DNA of 22,843 nucleotides from positions 1 to 22,843 of IMG/VR virus record IMGVR_UViG_3300044697_000098. One strand, written 5' to 3'. Below, piece by piece: positions 15,112 to 22,428 of the stretch. Position numbers and translations under genes: made by a program. Position 1 is the first letter of the stretch; each line of letters begins with the position of its first letter. The DNA is from a virus. The notes under the pieces were generated by a model. The model did no database searches and was not told the origin of the DNA. It saw only the letters and a list, made by a program, of their open reading frames with translations.

Positions 15112-16173
15112 ATGGCGACCGACCCGGACCTCCTCAGCCTGGTGGTGAACGGGCAGGCCCTGACCGGCTGGCAGAGCGTGCGGGTCACGGCCGGCATCGA
15201 ACGCTGCCCGCGCGATTTCGACATCGAGCTGACCGAGAAGGATCCGCAGGCGACGCAGGTCCAGATCCAGGCCGGCAATCCATGCACGGTGATGATCGGA
15301 CAGACCCTGGTCGTCACCGGTTATGTCGACCGCTACATACCGAGCTTCGCGCCTGGCGCGCACAGCGTGCGCATCGTCGGCCGCGGCAAGGCTGAGGATG
15401 TCACCGACAGTTCGGTCGAATGGCCGGGCGGCCAGATCACCGGCGCCAACGCCCTCTCGGTCGCCCAGAAGCTCTGCCAACCCTATGGGATCACGGTCTC
15501 CAGCACCGCGCCAGCCGGCCCGTCAATCCCGCAGTTCAACCTCAACCTCACCGAAAGCGCCTGGGAGGTGATCGAGGAGATCAGCCGGTTCGCCGGCCTC
15601 CTCGCCTATGACGGTGCGGACGGAAACCTGATCCTCGCCCAGGCCGGGACTCAGACCCACGCATCGGGCTTTCAGGAAGGCGTCAATGTCCAGACGGCCT
15701 CCGTGGTCTATTCCATGGACCAGAGGTTCAGCGAGGTTGACGCCTGGCTGCAAGGCACGGAGACCCTCGGCGAGGCCGGCAACGGCGGCAACCTGCTCTA
15801 CCGCGCCACCGACCCCCAGGTTCCGCGCCATCGCCGCAAGTCGATCATCACCGAGGCCACCTATGGTGGCCAGGACGTCGCCAAGCAGCGGGCGTTGTGG
15901 GAAGTGGCCCGGCGGGCCGGTCGCTCGGCCAGCGTCACCCTGACCACGGACACCTGGCGCGACAGCGCCGGCAACCTCTGGACGCCGAACTGGCTGGCGT
16001 CGGTCAACCTGCCGGCCTTGAAGCTTCAGACCGTCACCTGGTGCGTCGCCGAGGTGACCTTCCTTCGGGCGCGGGCGGGGGGCACCATGGCCCGGCTGAC
16101 GTTGATGGACCCCAAGGCGTTCCAACCCGAGCCGATCCTGCTGGCGCCGGTCATCCGGGGGCTAGCGCAATGA
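15112..16173 (+). CDS. Baseplate hub protein (Mu gpP/gp44-like)
   Basis: This 353-residue product starts at ATG 15112, one base after the previous stop. The frame is open further left but would run into the upstream gene. Features: LLSLVVNGQALTGWQSVRVTAGIERCPRDFDIELTEK at the N terminus, VMIGQTLVVTGYVDRYIPSFAPGAHSVRIVGRGKAEDVTDSSV, then ALSVAQKLCQPYGI, then a domain with NLNLTESAWEVIEEISRFAGLLAYDGADGNLILA and a C-terminal VTFLRARAGGTMARLTLMDPKAFQPEP. This order (beta barrel, 'GRDxxxDLVDSSA'-like loop, helix 'AWEVIExIARxxGLL') is that of hub proteins of the gpD/gp27/gp44 kind. It forms the trimeric centre of the baseplate and holds the spike encoded next. Overlaps the gp45 start as ATGA. Confidence 0.9.
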   Translation: MATDPDLLSLVVNGQALTGWQSVRVTAGIERCPRDFDIELTEKDPQATQVQIQAGNPCTVMIGQTLVVTGYVDRYIPSFAPGAHSVRIVGRGKAEDVTDSSVEWPGGQITGANALSVAQKLCQPYGITVSSTAPAGPSIPQFNLNLTESAWEVIEEISRFAGLLAYDGADGNLILAQAGTQTHASGFQEGVNVQTASVVYSMDQRFSEVDAWLQGTETLGEAGNGGNLLYRATDPQVPRHRRKSIITEATYGGQDVAKQRALWEVARRAGRSASVTLTTDTWRDSAGNLWTPNWLASVNLPALKLQTVTWCVAEVTFLRARAGGTMARLTLMDPKAFQPEPILLAPVIRGLAQ

Positions 16174-16721
16174 TCGAGGCCCTGGCCAAGCGGCTCAATC
16201 TTGCCATCGGTCGCGGGCGCATCAAGGCCGTGGACGACAGCGGCCCGGTGCAGATGCTGCAGGTGGATCTCGGGCCGACCGGCCCGGACGGCGGTTCGAT
16301 GCAGACGGTCGACCAGGTGCCCATGGTTCTGCACTTCGGTTTTGAGTCGAGCCCGCCGGCGGACACCGATATCGTCACCCTGCACATTGGCGGCCGGCGC
16401 ACCTCGGCTATAGGAATCGGCCACAACAGCCAGCAATACCGCGGCCGGAATCTGCCTCAGGGCGATGTCCGCATGCGCGACATCCGTGGGGCCTATATCT
16501 GGCTCACCGCCGCGGGCCCGGTGATCGACGCGGGTGGCCAGGATGTCACGATCCAGAATGCCGCCAATGTGACGGTGACCGCGACCACGAAGGTGACCGT
16601 CAACGCGCCGGCCGTCGAGCTGGGGGGCTCAGGGGGCCAGCCGGTCGCGCGGGTCGGCGACACCGTAAATCTCACTACCGGTGTGATCGAGACTGGCTCC
16701 GATGTCGTCTCCTCCACCTAG
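16170..16721 (+). CDS. Baseplate spike/assembly protein (Mu gp45, gpV-like)
   Basis: This 183-residue protein starts at ATG 16170 within the P gene stop overlap. The N-terminal OB-fold-like part reads RGRIKAVDDSGPVQMLQVDLG ... MQTVDQVPMVLHFGFESSPPADTDIVTLHIGGRRTSAIGIGHN. The C terminus changes to repeating strands, ITAAGPVIDAGG-type turns and VTIQNAANVTVTATTKVTVNAPAVELGG (about 128-155), the pattern of a triple-stranded beta helix. It ends GQPVARVGDTVNLTTGVIETGS. This is the membrane-piercing spike at the tail tip in Mu (gp45). No HxH iron-binding tip motif was seen. The stop is directly followed by the gp46 ribosome binding site. Confidence 0.9.
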   Translation: MIEALAKRLNLAIGRGRIKAVDDSGPVQMLQVDLGPTGPDGGSMQTVDQVPMVLHFGFESSPPADTDIVTLHIGGRRTSAIGIGHNSQQYRGRNLPQGDVRMRDIRGAYIWLTAAGPVIDAGGQDVTIQNAANVTVTATTKVTVNAPAVELGGSGGQPVARVGDTVNLTTGVIETGSDVVSST

Positions 16722-16730
16722 GGAGGCCGC

Positions 16731-17171
16731 ATGGACATCACCACGGTCTGGCGGACGACGCACGGCGACTGGTGCATGAGCGGCCCGGGGCTGCTCGCCG
16801 GCGACGATCTCCAGACCTGCGTGGCGATCATGCTGTTCACCGATCGGGTCGCCGATCCGGATGATGTGATCACCGATGGCACCGGAGATCCGCGCGGTTG
16901 GTGGGGCGATGCCTATCGCACCCGCCCGATCGGCTCGAAACTCTGGCTCTATGAGCGGGCGAAGCAGATCGCGCCGACTCTGCTGAGTGTCCAGAGCGCC
17001 GCCCAGACTGCGTTGCAGCCGCTGATCGACGACGGCGTCGCCGCCAGCGTGAGCGTCGCGGTGAGTTGGAACGGCCCCGGCTTCCTGCTGCTCCAGACCG
17101 GGATCCAGCGGCCCGGCGCCGCGCAGCCCAGCGCTTACAGCTGGGCCTGGGACATGCAGCGGAGCGCCTGA
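16731..17171 (+). CDS. Baseplate wedge protein (Mu gp46, GP46 family)
   Basis: This 146-residue protein has GGGAGG at 16721-16726 and ATG 16731. The family landmarks are LLAGDDLQTCVAIMLFTDRVADPDDVITDG, then DPRGWWGDAYRTRPIGSKLWLYERAKQ, followed by a long helix (TLLSVQSAAQTALQPLIDDGVA) and a closing strand region. The GWWGD...IGSKLWLLxR block is characteristic of Mu gp46 and related gp25-like wedge proteins. These link the hub to the J wedges and start sheath assembly. It overlaps the next gene by one base (TGATG). Confidence 0.92.
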   Translation: MDITTVWRTTHGDWCMSGPGLLAGDDLQTCVAIMLFTDRVADPDDVITDGTGDPRGWWGDAYRTRPIGSKLWLYERAKQIAPTLLSVQSAAQTALQPLIDDGVAASVSVAVSWNGPGFLLLQTGIQRPGAAQPSAYSWAWDMQRSA

Positions 17172-18337
17172 TGCCCTTTAGCCGTCCGACGCTTCAGGCC
17201 CTGATCGACGAGGCCGCGGCCGATGTCGCATCCGCTCTGCCGGGTGCTGACGCCTTGCTGCCAGAGAACAACCTCACCGTCCTCGCCTTCGTCCTCGGGG
17301 CGATGACGAACGGCAACTACGGCTTTCTGGACTTCATCGCTCAGAACGCCGTGCCGTTCACCGCCACCGGCGAATTCCTCGAGGCCTGGTCGGCGTTCAA
17401 AGACATCACGCGCCTGGCGGCCACGAGCGCCAGCGGTTCGATCGCCTTCACCACGACCGGCGCCAATATTCCGAGCGGCACGCCGATCCAGCGCGGCGAC
17501 GGTGAGCCGTTCGTCACCGTCGGCGACGGGACGGTGGTCAGCACGACCGTCACGGTCCAGGCCATTGACCTGAACACCGGCGCGCAGGGCAACTGCCCGT
17601 CCGGAACAGCCTTCACGCTCGGGACCGCCATCGGCGGCGTGACCTCGACCGGCGCGGCCTCGACAGCCTTCACCGGCGCCGCCAACGTCGAGACCGACGC
17701 CGCGCTCCGCACGCGGATGCTCAAGGCATACGCCGCGCCGCCGCAAGGGGGCGACCTGGCCGACTACATCAACTGGGCGCTCGATGTGCCCGGCGTCACG
17801 CGGGCCTGGGCCGTCGGCTCGACCCTCGGGGCCGGCACCGTCCAGGTGTTCTTCATGATGGACGTGTCGGAGGCGACCTACGGCGGCTTCCCGCAGGGAT
17901 CCAACGGCGTCGCCACGGCGGAAACCCGCGCCACACCCGCGACGGGAGATCAGCTGGCCGTGGCCAACGCCATCTTTCCGAAGCGCCCGGTCACAGCCGA
18001 AGTCTATGCCTACGCGCCGCTGAACAACCCGGTGGCCATTACGATCGCGGGGCTCGCCAGTTCGACAACCGCGACGCGGCTGGCGATCCAGACCGCGATC
18101 GCCGCGGCCTTCCTGCAATATGCCGCGCCAGGGGGTGTGACCGATTCCGACGGCAACCCGATCGGCGTCATGGACGTCTCGGCGATCGATGCGGCTATCC
18201 TCTCGGTCAGCGGCACGACTGGCTTCGTGGTCACTGCGATCACCTGCCCGAACGGGACGGTGACACCGGGCGCGGCCGGCAACATCACCTCCAACACCGG
18301 CTATCTCGCGACACTCGGCGCAATCGCCTATGTCTGA
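17171..18337 (+). CDS. Baseplate J-like wedge protein (Mu gp47)
   Basis: This 388-residue product starts at ATG 17171; the upstream open frame lies inside gp46. N terminus RPTLQALIDEAAADVASALPGADALLPENNLTVLAFVLGAMTNGNYGFLDFIAQNAVPFTATGEFLEAWSAFKDITRLAATSASGSI is the typical J start. The middle carries ETDAALRTRMLKAYAAPPQGGDLADYINWALDVPGVTRAWAVG, and the end carries FPKRPVTAEVYAYAPLNNPVAITIAGL. These are the conserved J-family blocks. The protein forms the arms of the baseplate and controls sheath triggering. It overlaps gp48 by 8 bases (ATGTCTGA). Confidence 0.94.
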   Translation: MPFSRPTLQALIDEAAADVASALPGADALLPENNLTVLAFVLGAMTNGNYGFLDFIAQNAVPFTATGEFLEAWSAFKDITRLAATSASGSIAFTTTGANIPSGTPIQRGDGEPFVTVGDGTVVSTTVTVQAIDLNTGAQGNCPSGTAFTLGTAIGGVTSTGAASTAFTGAANVETDAALRTRMLKAYAAPPQGGDLADYINWALDVPGVTRAWAVGSTLGAGTVQVFFMMDVSEATYGGFPQGSNGVATAETRATPATGDQLAVANAIFPKRPVTAEVYAYAPLNNPVAITIAGLASSTTATRLAIQTAIAAAFLQYAAPGGVTDSDGNPIGVMDVSAIDAAILSVSGTTGFVVTAITCPNGTVTPGAAGNITSNTGYLATLGAIAYV

Positions 18338-18995
18338 CGTGACCTTCGTCGACCTGGCCGTCGACGCCGCCGGCGACACCCTGGCGGTCGATGCCGGCGG
18401 CGACTCCCTGCTCGCCTACATCCAGAACGACTTTCCGCCGCCCAATCCGCCGGTCTTCACCCAGGCCGACTATCTGTTCGCGATGCAGGCTCTGATGCCC
18501 CGCGGCCGCGTCTGGCCGCGCTCGCCGGGCGCGACGCAGACACAGGTTCTGGCCGCTCTGGCCGCCAGCTTCTGGCGCGTTTCGGTGGCCGCCGGCGAAT
18601 TGATCCAGGACGCTTTTCCCTCCGACACCGACCAACTGCTGCCGGAGTGGCAGGCCACGCTCGGTCTGCCGGATCCCTGCATCGGGCCCCCGGCCACCCT
18701 GGCCATCGCGCAGGCCCAGGTGATTGCCCAGTTCGCCAACGCCGGCGGCCAGAGCATCGCCTTCTTCGTCGCCCTGGCCGCCCAGCTCGGTTACGCGATC
18801 ACCATTACCGAGTTCACCGGCGCCCAGGCCCATCACTGGCAGGTGAACGCGCCTGGCGCCTCGGAGAGCTTTTTCCACGTCGGGATCAACACGGCGGGGC
18901 AGCCGCTCAGCGTCGATCCGAACACGGCGCTGGAGTGCATCTTTAACCGGCTGAAGCCGGGCCACACCACAGTCAGTTTCGTCTACGGCGGGTAG
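18330..18995 (+). CDS. Baseplate protein, DUF2313/YmfQ family (Mu gp48)
   Basis: This 221-residue protein starts at ATG 18330 inside the end of gp47. The family region begins at about residue 44 (TQADYLFAMQALMPRGRVWP), continues with LLPEWQATLGLPDPC, a helix AIAQAQVIAQFANAGGQSIAFFVALAAQLGYAITITEF, and ends ALECIFNRLKPGHTTVSFVYG. ALLPxGxAWP, LLPxWExxLGLP and LKPAHT are the signature blocks of this family. In Mu, gp48 is the last baseplate gene before the fibres and probably anchors them. Residues 8-27 contain a small tandem repeat (VDAAGDTLAVDAGGDSL) that looks like an added N-terminal segment. Confidence 0.92.
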   Translation: MSDVTFVDLAVDAAGDTLAVDAGGDSLLAYIQNDFPPPNPPVFTQADYLFAMQALMPRGRVWPRSPGATQTQVLAALAASFWRVSVAAGELIQDAFPSDTDQLLPEWQATLGLPDPCIGPPATLAIAQAQVIAQFANAGGQSIAFFVALAAQLGYAITITEFTGAQAHHWQVNAPGASESFFHVGINTAGQPLSVDPNTALECIFNRLKPGHTTVSFVYGG

Positions 18996-19069
18996 AGCGC
19001 GGTGCGATCAGGCGCCGGCGCCTGATCGTTGAATCGTGCTCGGAAAGACAAGAAATCGAGCGCGGTGCG
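18995..19069 (+). repeat. Pair of 12-base direct repeats between gp48 and the fibre gene
   Basis: GAGCGCGGTGCG occurs at 18995-19006 and again at 19058-19069, 63 bases apart. The first copy runs into the left edge of a 24-base palindrome and the second forms part of a smaller hairpin. The repeats bracket the intergenic segment before the variable adsorption genes. Confidence 0.6.
19005..19028. repeat. 24-base perfect palindrome upstream of the tail-fibre gene
   Basis: The twelve bases CGATCAGGCGCC (19005-19016) are followed directly by their exact reverse complement (19017-19028). It lies 10 bases after the gp48 stop. As RNA it could form a stem of about 10 pairs with a tiny loop. TTGAATC follows instead of a T run, so it is not a convincing terminator. 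A protein-binding or recombination site is also possible. Confidence 0.6.
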
Positions 19070-19075
19070 CGCTCG
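19057..19075. repeat. 7-bp stem-loop next to the fibre ribosome binding site
   Basis: CGAGCGC (19057-19063) pairs with GCGCTCG (19069-19075) around GGTGC. The Shine-Dalgarno sequence GGGAGGGG starts 2 bases later (19077-19084), so the hairpin ends just before the ribosome landing site of the fibre gene. It could affect translation or mRNA stability. Confidence 0.5.
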
Positions 19076-19086
19076 TGGGAGGGGCG

Positions 19087-20046
19087 ATGTATCCGGTCGA
19101 CAACGCCTCGAGTGTCGCCACCCTGCCGGCCGTTCCGGCGGCTGGGTCCGGAGGCTGGTTCATCGACACCGGCAACGGCACGATCGTACCGGCCTGGTGG
19201 TGCAACCAGGTCCAGGAGGAACTGCTCGCCATCCTGCAGGCGGCGGGGCTGACGCCCAACAAGACCCAGTTCAACCAGATCGTCACCGCCATTCTGATCC
19301 TCATCGGTGGCGGCTACGAGGTCGACGCCGGCACGGTGAACGCCATCGTCATCGCGCCGACGCCCGCGCCCAGCGCCTATGCGCCCGGGCAGCGCTGGTC
19401 GGTGAAGATCGCGAATACGACGACGGCCGCGGCGACCTTTGAGGCGTCGCCTCTCGCCACGCTGAACATAACATTCCAGGGCTCCGCGCTCGGCGTCGGC
19501 GCCCTACAGGCCGGCCAGATCTACGACTTCGAATATGACGGGGCGAACATCCAGCTCCTGACGCCGCCTGGCGGCTCCAGCGCGTGGCTGACCAACGGCC
19601 AGCTCGCCCAAATGGCCGCCGGCAGGGTCAAGGCGAACCTGACAGGCTCGGCCGCCGCGCCCGCGGATGTCACGCTTGCGGCGCTTGCCACCGCCCTCGG
19701 CGTCGTCACCCAGACCGTCACCACCAATTCGCTCGGCACGGCGGTCGATATCGGCGGCCAGATCACGCAGCGCGGGACATTCACCTTCACGTTCACGGGT
19801 GAGGAGTTCGAGGGGAATATTCCGTTCGACTTCCCGATCGCGTTCCCGGCGTCGTGCGATGTCTGCATCGTTCAAAGTCAGGACAAGCATGACGCATCCG
19901 ACCCGACCACCGCGACCGATAACGACACGGTCATCTGCTACAACCTCTCGCTGACGGGCGCGGAAATTCGGGTGGACCCAGATTCCGGCACGGGCGAGAC
20001 CCTGACCGGCACGCACACCTTCATGTTCATCGCGATCGGCTCCTAG
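19087..20046 (+). CDS. Tail fibre protein with gp53-like C-terminal domain
   Basis: The product is 319 residues from ATG 19087, chosen because GGGAGGGG at 19077-19084 lies just upstream. An in-frame ATG at 19036 is less well supported. The N terminus (ASSVATLPAVPAAGSGGWFIDTGNGTIVPAWWCNQVQEELLAILQAAGL...) is the common attachment segment of phage tail fibres: 'PGFFxxGxP...VxAxWLNxVQEELxxxIxxAGLxxxK...QLxxAI'. A beta-rich middle (about 80-180) follows, then residues 188-215 (helical AQMAAGRVKANLTGSAAAPADVTLAALATALG). The C terminus (about 230-319) has FDFPIAFPASCDVCIVQSQD and TGTHTFMFIAIGS, resembling the receptor-binding gp53-like C-terminal domain. The likely role is host receptor recognition. 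Confidence 0.82.
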   Translation: MYPVDNASSVATLPAVPAAGSGGWFIDTGNGTIVPAWWCNQVQEELLAILQAAGLTPNKTQFNQIVTAILILIGGGYEVDAGTVNAIVIAPTPAPSAYAPGQRWSVKIANTTTAAATFEASPLATLNITFQGSALGVGALQAGQIYDFEYDGANIQLLTPPGGSSAWLTNGQLAQMAAGRVKANLTGSAAAPADVTLAALATALGVVTQTVTTNSLGTAVDIGGQITQRGTFTFTFTGEEFEGNIPFDFPIAFPASCDVCIVQSQDKHDASDPTTATDNDTVICYNLSLTGAEIRVDPDSGTGETLTGTHTFMFIAIGS

Positions 20047-20059
20047 CCAGCCCGATGCC

Positions 20060-20076
20060 GCGCCGAGTCTCGGCGC
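20060..20076. repeat. 7-bp stem-loop between fibre and SGNH genes
   Basis: GCGCCGA (20060-20066) pairs with TCGGCGC (20070-20076) around GTC, 14 bases after the fibre stop. CACCGTTGG follows, with no T run. It may be a weak pause or a mark of the join between two cassette-like genes. Confidence 0.4.
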
Positions 20077-20110
20077 CACCGTTGGTTCCTACCGTGAAGG
20101 GCCTCTAAAA

Positions 20111-22408
20111 ATGATCCGACTCCGCGCCATCGGCTTTTGGCTTGCGATGATGCTCACGCCAGCGATGGTGTCCGCGGCGACGACGTCGATTCCGCTGCCC
20201 AGCCTGCCGAACAACCCCACGCCAGTCGGCTCCGACCTGATCCCCGACCAGCCCAATGGTTCGTTGACGCTGAAATATGTCACGCTCGACCAGATCAAGG
20301 GCTATGTGGCTGGCGGATCTGTCACCAGCGTTGGCCTGACCCTCCCTTCGCCGTGGAGTTGCACCGGCTCCCCGGTGACCGGCGCCGGGATCATCGCTTG
20401 CACGGTCGCGGTCCAGAGCGCCAACACCATCTACGCCGGGCCGTCCTCGGGCTCTCCGGCCGCGCCCGCCTTCCGCGCACTGGTCGCGGCTGACTTGCCG
20501 GCGAGTGGTGTGACGCCAGGAACTTGCACAAGCTGCAACCTGACGTTTGACGTCGCTGGCCGCATCACGGTGGCCGCGAACGGTTCGGGGGGAGGGGGTG
20601 CGCCGGCGGGATCGGTCAATCAGCTACAGACCAACGCGGGTTCGGGAAGCTTCGGCTACGTGCCGTCGAGCGACGGCCTTAACGCCTTCGCCATCAATCC
20701 GGTGCGAACGGGCCTCGAGGCCGAATATCCGATCCTCGATGGCTCGGGCTCCAGCGTCGCGGATATCAGCGGAAACGGCGCGACGGCGACGTTGAGTTCG
20801 GCGACGCCGCCGACCTGGACGACCTATGGAATATTCTTCCAGGCGGCGAAAAACGCCAATGTCACAGTCAGCTACACTGAGCAATATGTTCAGACGCCGA
20901 TCGCGACGTGGAAGACCGCGATAGTCAACGCTTGCGTCGCGCCCCTTCCGCAGACCAGCGGCAACTTGCTGTACGGCCCCTATTTCTCGACCTATCCGAC
21001 GATCCTCGCACCATCGACCAACAGCGATGGCTTGATGCTGATCGTGCCCACCGTGGCGACGCACTCCGGGGCGATTTTTCCGGCGGTCTATGCCCAGAAC
21101 GGCGGCAGCTTCAACACTACCGCTCAATCCCCAGCGCCTGAGCCCTGCGCCACGATCGCGATCACCCTGGACACCGCCGATCATATCTACATCGATGGCG
21201 TCGAGATCGCCTACGCCGCCCAGGGCGCGAGTTCGTCGAAGGTGACCACGACCGGCAGTTATCGGTTCGGTTCCAATGGCCCGACGCCTAGCACCAATTA
21301 CTTCATGGGTTCGATCAATTATCTTGAGTTCTATTCTGGCGTCCTGACGCCGACCCAGATCGCCCAGGAAGCGCAATACATAAACTACAAGGTCCGCTCG
21401 CGGCCGGGGTTTCCGCTGACGTCTCGTGCATCGACGAACACGCCTCAGATCATATGTATCGGTGACAGCTTGACCGCCGCCGCCACCGGCTCTCCGTGGT
21501 GCCTATCGAGCGTAATGACTACCACCAACACCTACGGTTTCTCGAATTGGGGGATCGGCAGCGACCAGCCGAATACTGACCTCGCCAGCGGCGCCATTCG
21601 CTATCAGACCGCGATCTCACCGGTTTCCGGCGGCAACATCTGCAACATTTTCGAGGGGACAAATTCTTTCGCCGACTCCACCTTCACTCCATTGCAGGTT
21701 TGGGATCAGCTTCAGGCGCTTGGGCGTCAGGCGCGCGCAGCCGGATGCAACCGGGTCATTGTCGACACGATGATTTCGCGAAATGGCTACGATACGAGCA
21801 AGAACGCCTATAACGCGCTCATCAGAGCCGGCTGGCGGCAGACGTTCGACGCCATGGCGGATTTCGGCGCCATTCCGGGCATCGGGGCTGACGGCGCCTA
21901 CAGGCAAACCTCGTCGCCCGCGTGTTTTTATAGTGATGGAATCCACCTTTCGAGCTCGGGAACCTGCGCGACCTATGCGGGATCGAGCATCGCCTCCTAC
22001 CCGCTGCTCGGGGCAGTCCTGGCGAACGAGATCAACGCCCTCGATGGGTCGACACCTTATCTGCCTTCGACGACGGCCTGCCCGTCAAACGTCTATACTG
22101 AGGGATTTGCCGACACCTATCTCCTCGCGACACCCACCGCCGCCTGCACGATCACCTTCCCGGACGCGACCGGCCAGACCGGGATGAAGCGTTCGCTCAT
22201 CAATAATTCGGCGTTTTCGATCACGGTGGTCGGCGCGACCGAATACTACGGGAACGGCTCATCCGCTGGCGCGGCCCCGATAGTGGGATCAACCACCATC
22301 GCCGCCAACAGCACTGCGGAGTTCACTTCCATGTTGGCCGGCACGCCGTCCGATCCGCTTCCGAACCTCACGAGCGCCATCTCCTACCAGTGGCTGCGAA
22401 CGAAGTAA
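20111..22408 (+). CDS. Fibre-like SGNH/GDSL hydrolase with signal peptide and LamG-like region
   Basis: This 765-residue product starts at ATG 20111, preceded by GAAGG at 20096-20100. Residues 1-22 look like a Sec signal peptide: R3/R5, hydrophobic AIGFWLAMMLTPAMV, cleavage after VSA. Residues 45-165 carry tail-fibre motifs (IYAGPSSGSPAAPAFRALVAADLP, GRITVAANGSGGGG). Residues about 205-415 resemble a laminin-G/concanavalin-like sandwich (YPILDGSGSSVADISGNGATATL ... HIYIDGVEI). Residues about 446-640 form an SGNH hydrolase: GDS with Ser453, block II NWGIGSD (Gly481/483), EGTN with Asn518, and SDGIH with Asp609 and His612, so all catalytic residues are present. Residues 650-765 are a beta-rich tail. 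Fourteen cysteines fit an exported protein. Possible roles are an adsorption-linked esterase that deacetylates surface polysaccharide or a lysogen envelope-modifying enzyme. The substrate is unknown. Confidence 0.8.
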   Translation: MIRLRAIGFWLAMMLTPAMVSAATTSIPLPSLPNNPTPVGSDLIPDQPNGSLTLKYVTLDQIKGYVAGGSVTSVGLTLPSPWSCTGSPVTGAGIIACTVAVQSANTIYAGPSSGSPAAPAFRALVAADLPASGVTPGTCTSCNLTFDVAGRITVAANGSGGGGAPAGSVNQLQTNAGSGSFGYVPSSDGLNAFAINPVRTGLEAEYPILDGSGSSVADISGNGATATLSSATPPTWTTYGIFFQAAKNANVTVSYTEQYVQTPIATWKTAIVNACVAPLPQTSGNLLYGPYFSTYPTILAPSTNSDGLMLIVPTVATHSGAIFPAVYAQNGGSFNTTAQSPAPEPCATIAITLDTADHIYIDGVEIAYAAQGASSSKVTTTGSYRFGSNGPTPSTNYFMGSINYLEFYSGVLTPTQIAQEAQYINYKVRSRPGFPLTSRASTNTPQIICIGDSLTAAATGSPWCLSSVMTTTNTYGFSNWGIGSDQPNTDLASGAIRYQTAISPVSGGNICNIFEGTNSFADSTFTPLQVWDQLQALGRQARAAGCNRVIVDTMISRNGYDTSKNAYNALIRAGWRQTFDAMADFGAIPGIGADGAYRQTSSPACFYSDGIHLSSSGTCATYAGSSIASYPLLGAVLANEINALDGSTPYLPSTTACPSNVYTEGFADTYLLATPTAACTITFPDATGQTGMKRSLINNSAFSITVVGATEYYGNGSSAGAAPIVGSTTIAANSTAEFTSMLAGTPSDPLPNLTSAISYQWLRTK

Positions 22409-22428
22409 GAGCGGCGCTTCCACACAAC

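Noticed and set aside
1-18995. Gene transfer agent cluster
   Set aside because: The head genes are lambda gpA/B/C/D/E-like and the tail is a contractile Mu type with sheath and baseplate J. Known alphaproteobacterial gene transfer agents have non-contractile tails and a different capsid set.
19005-19028. Rho-independent terminator after gp48
   Set aside because: The palindrome is perfect, but it is followed by TTGAATC rather than a run of T, and the fibre gene continues in the same direction directly after it.
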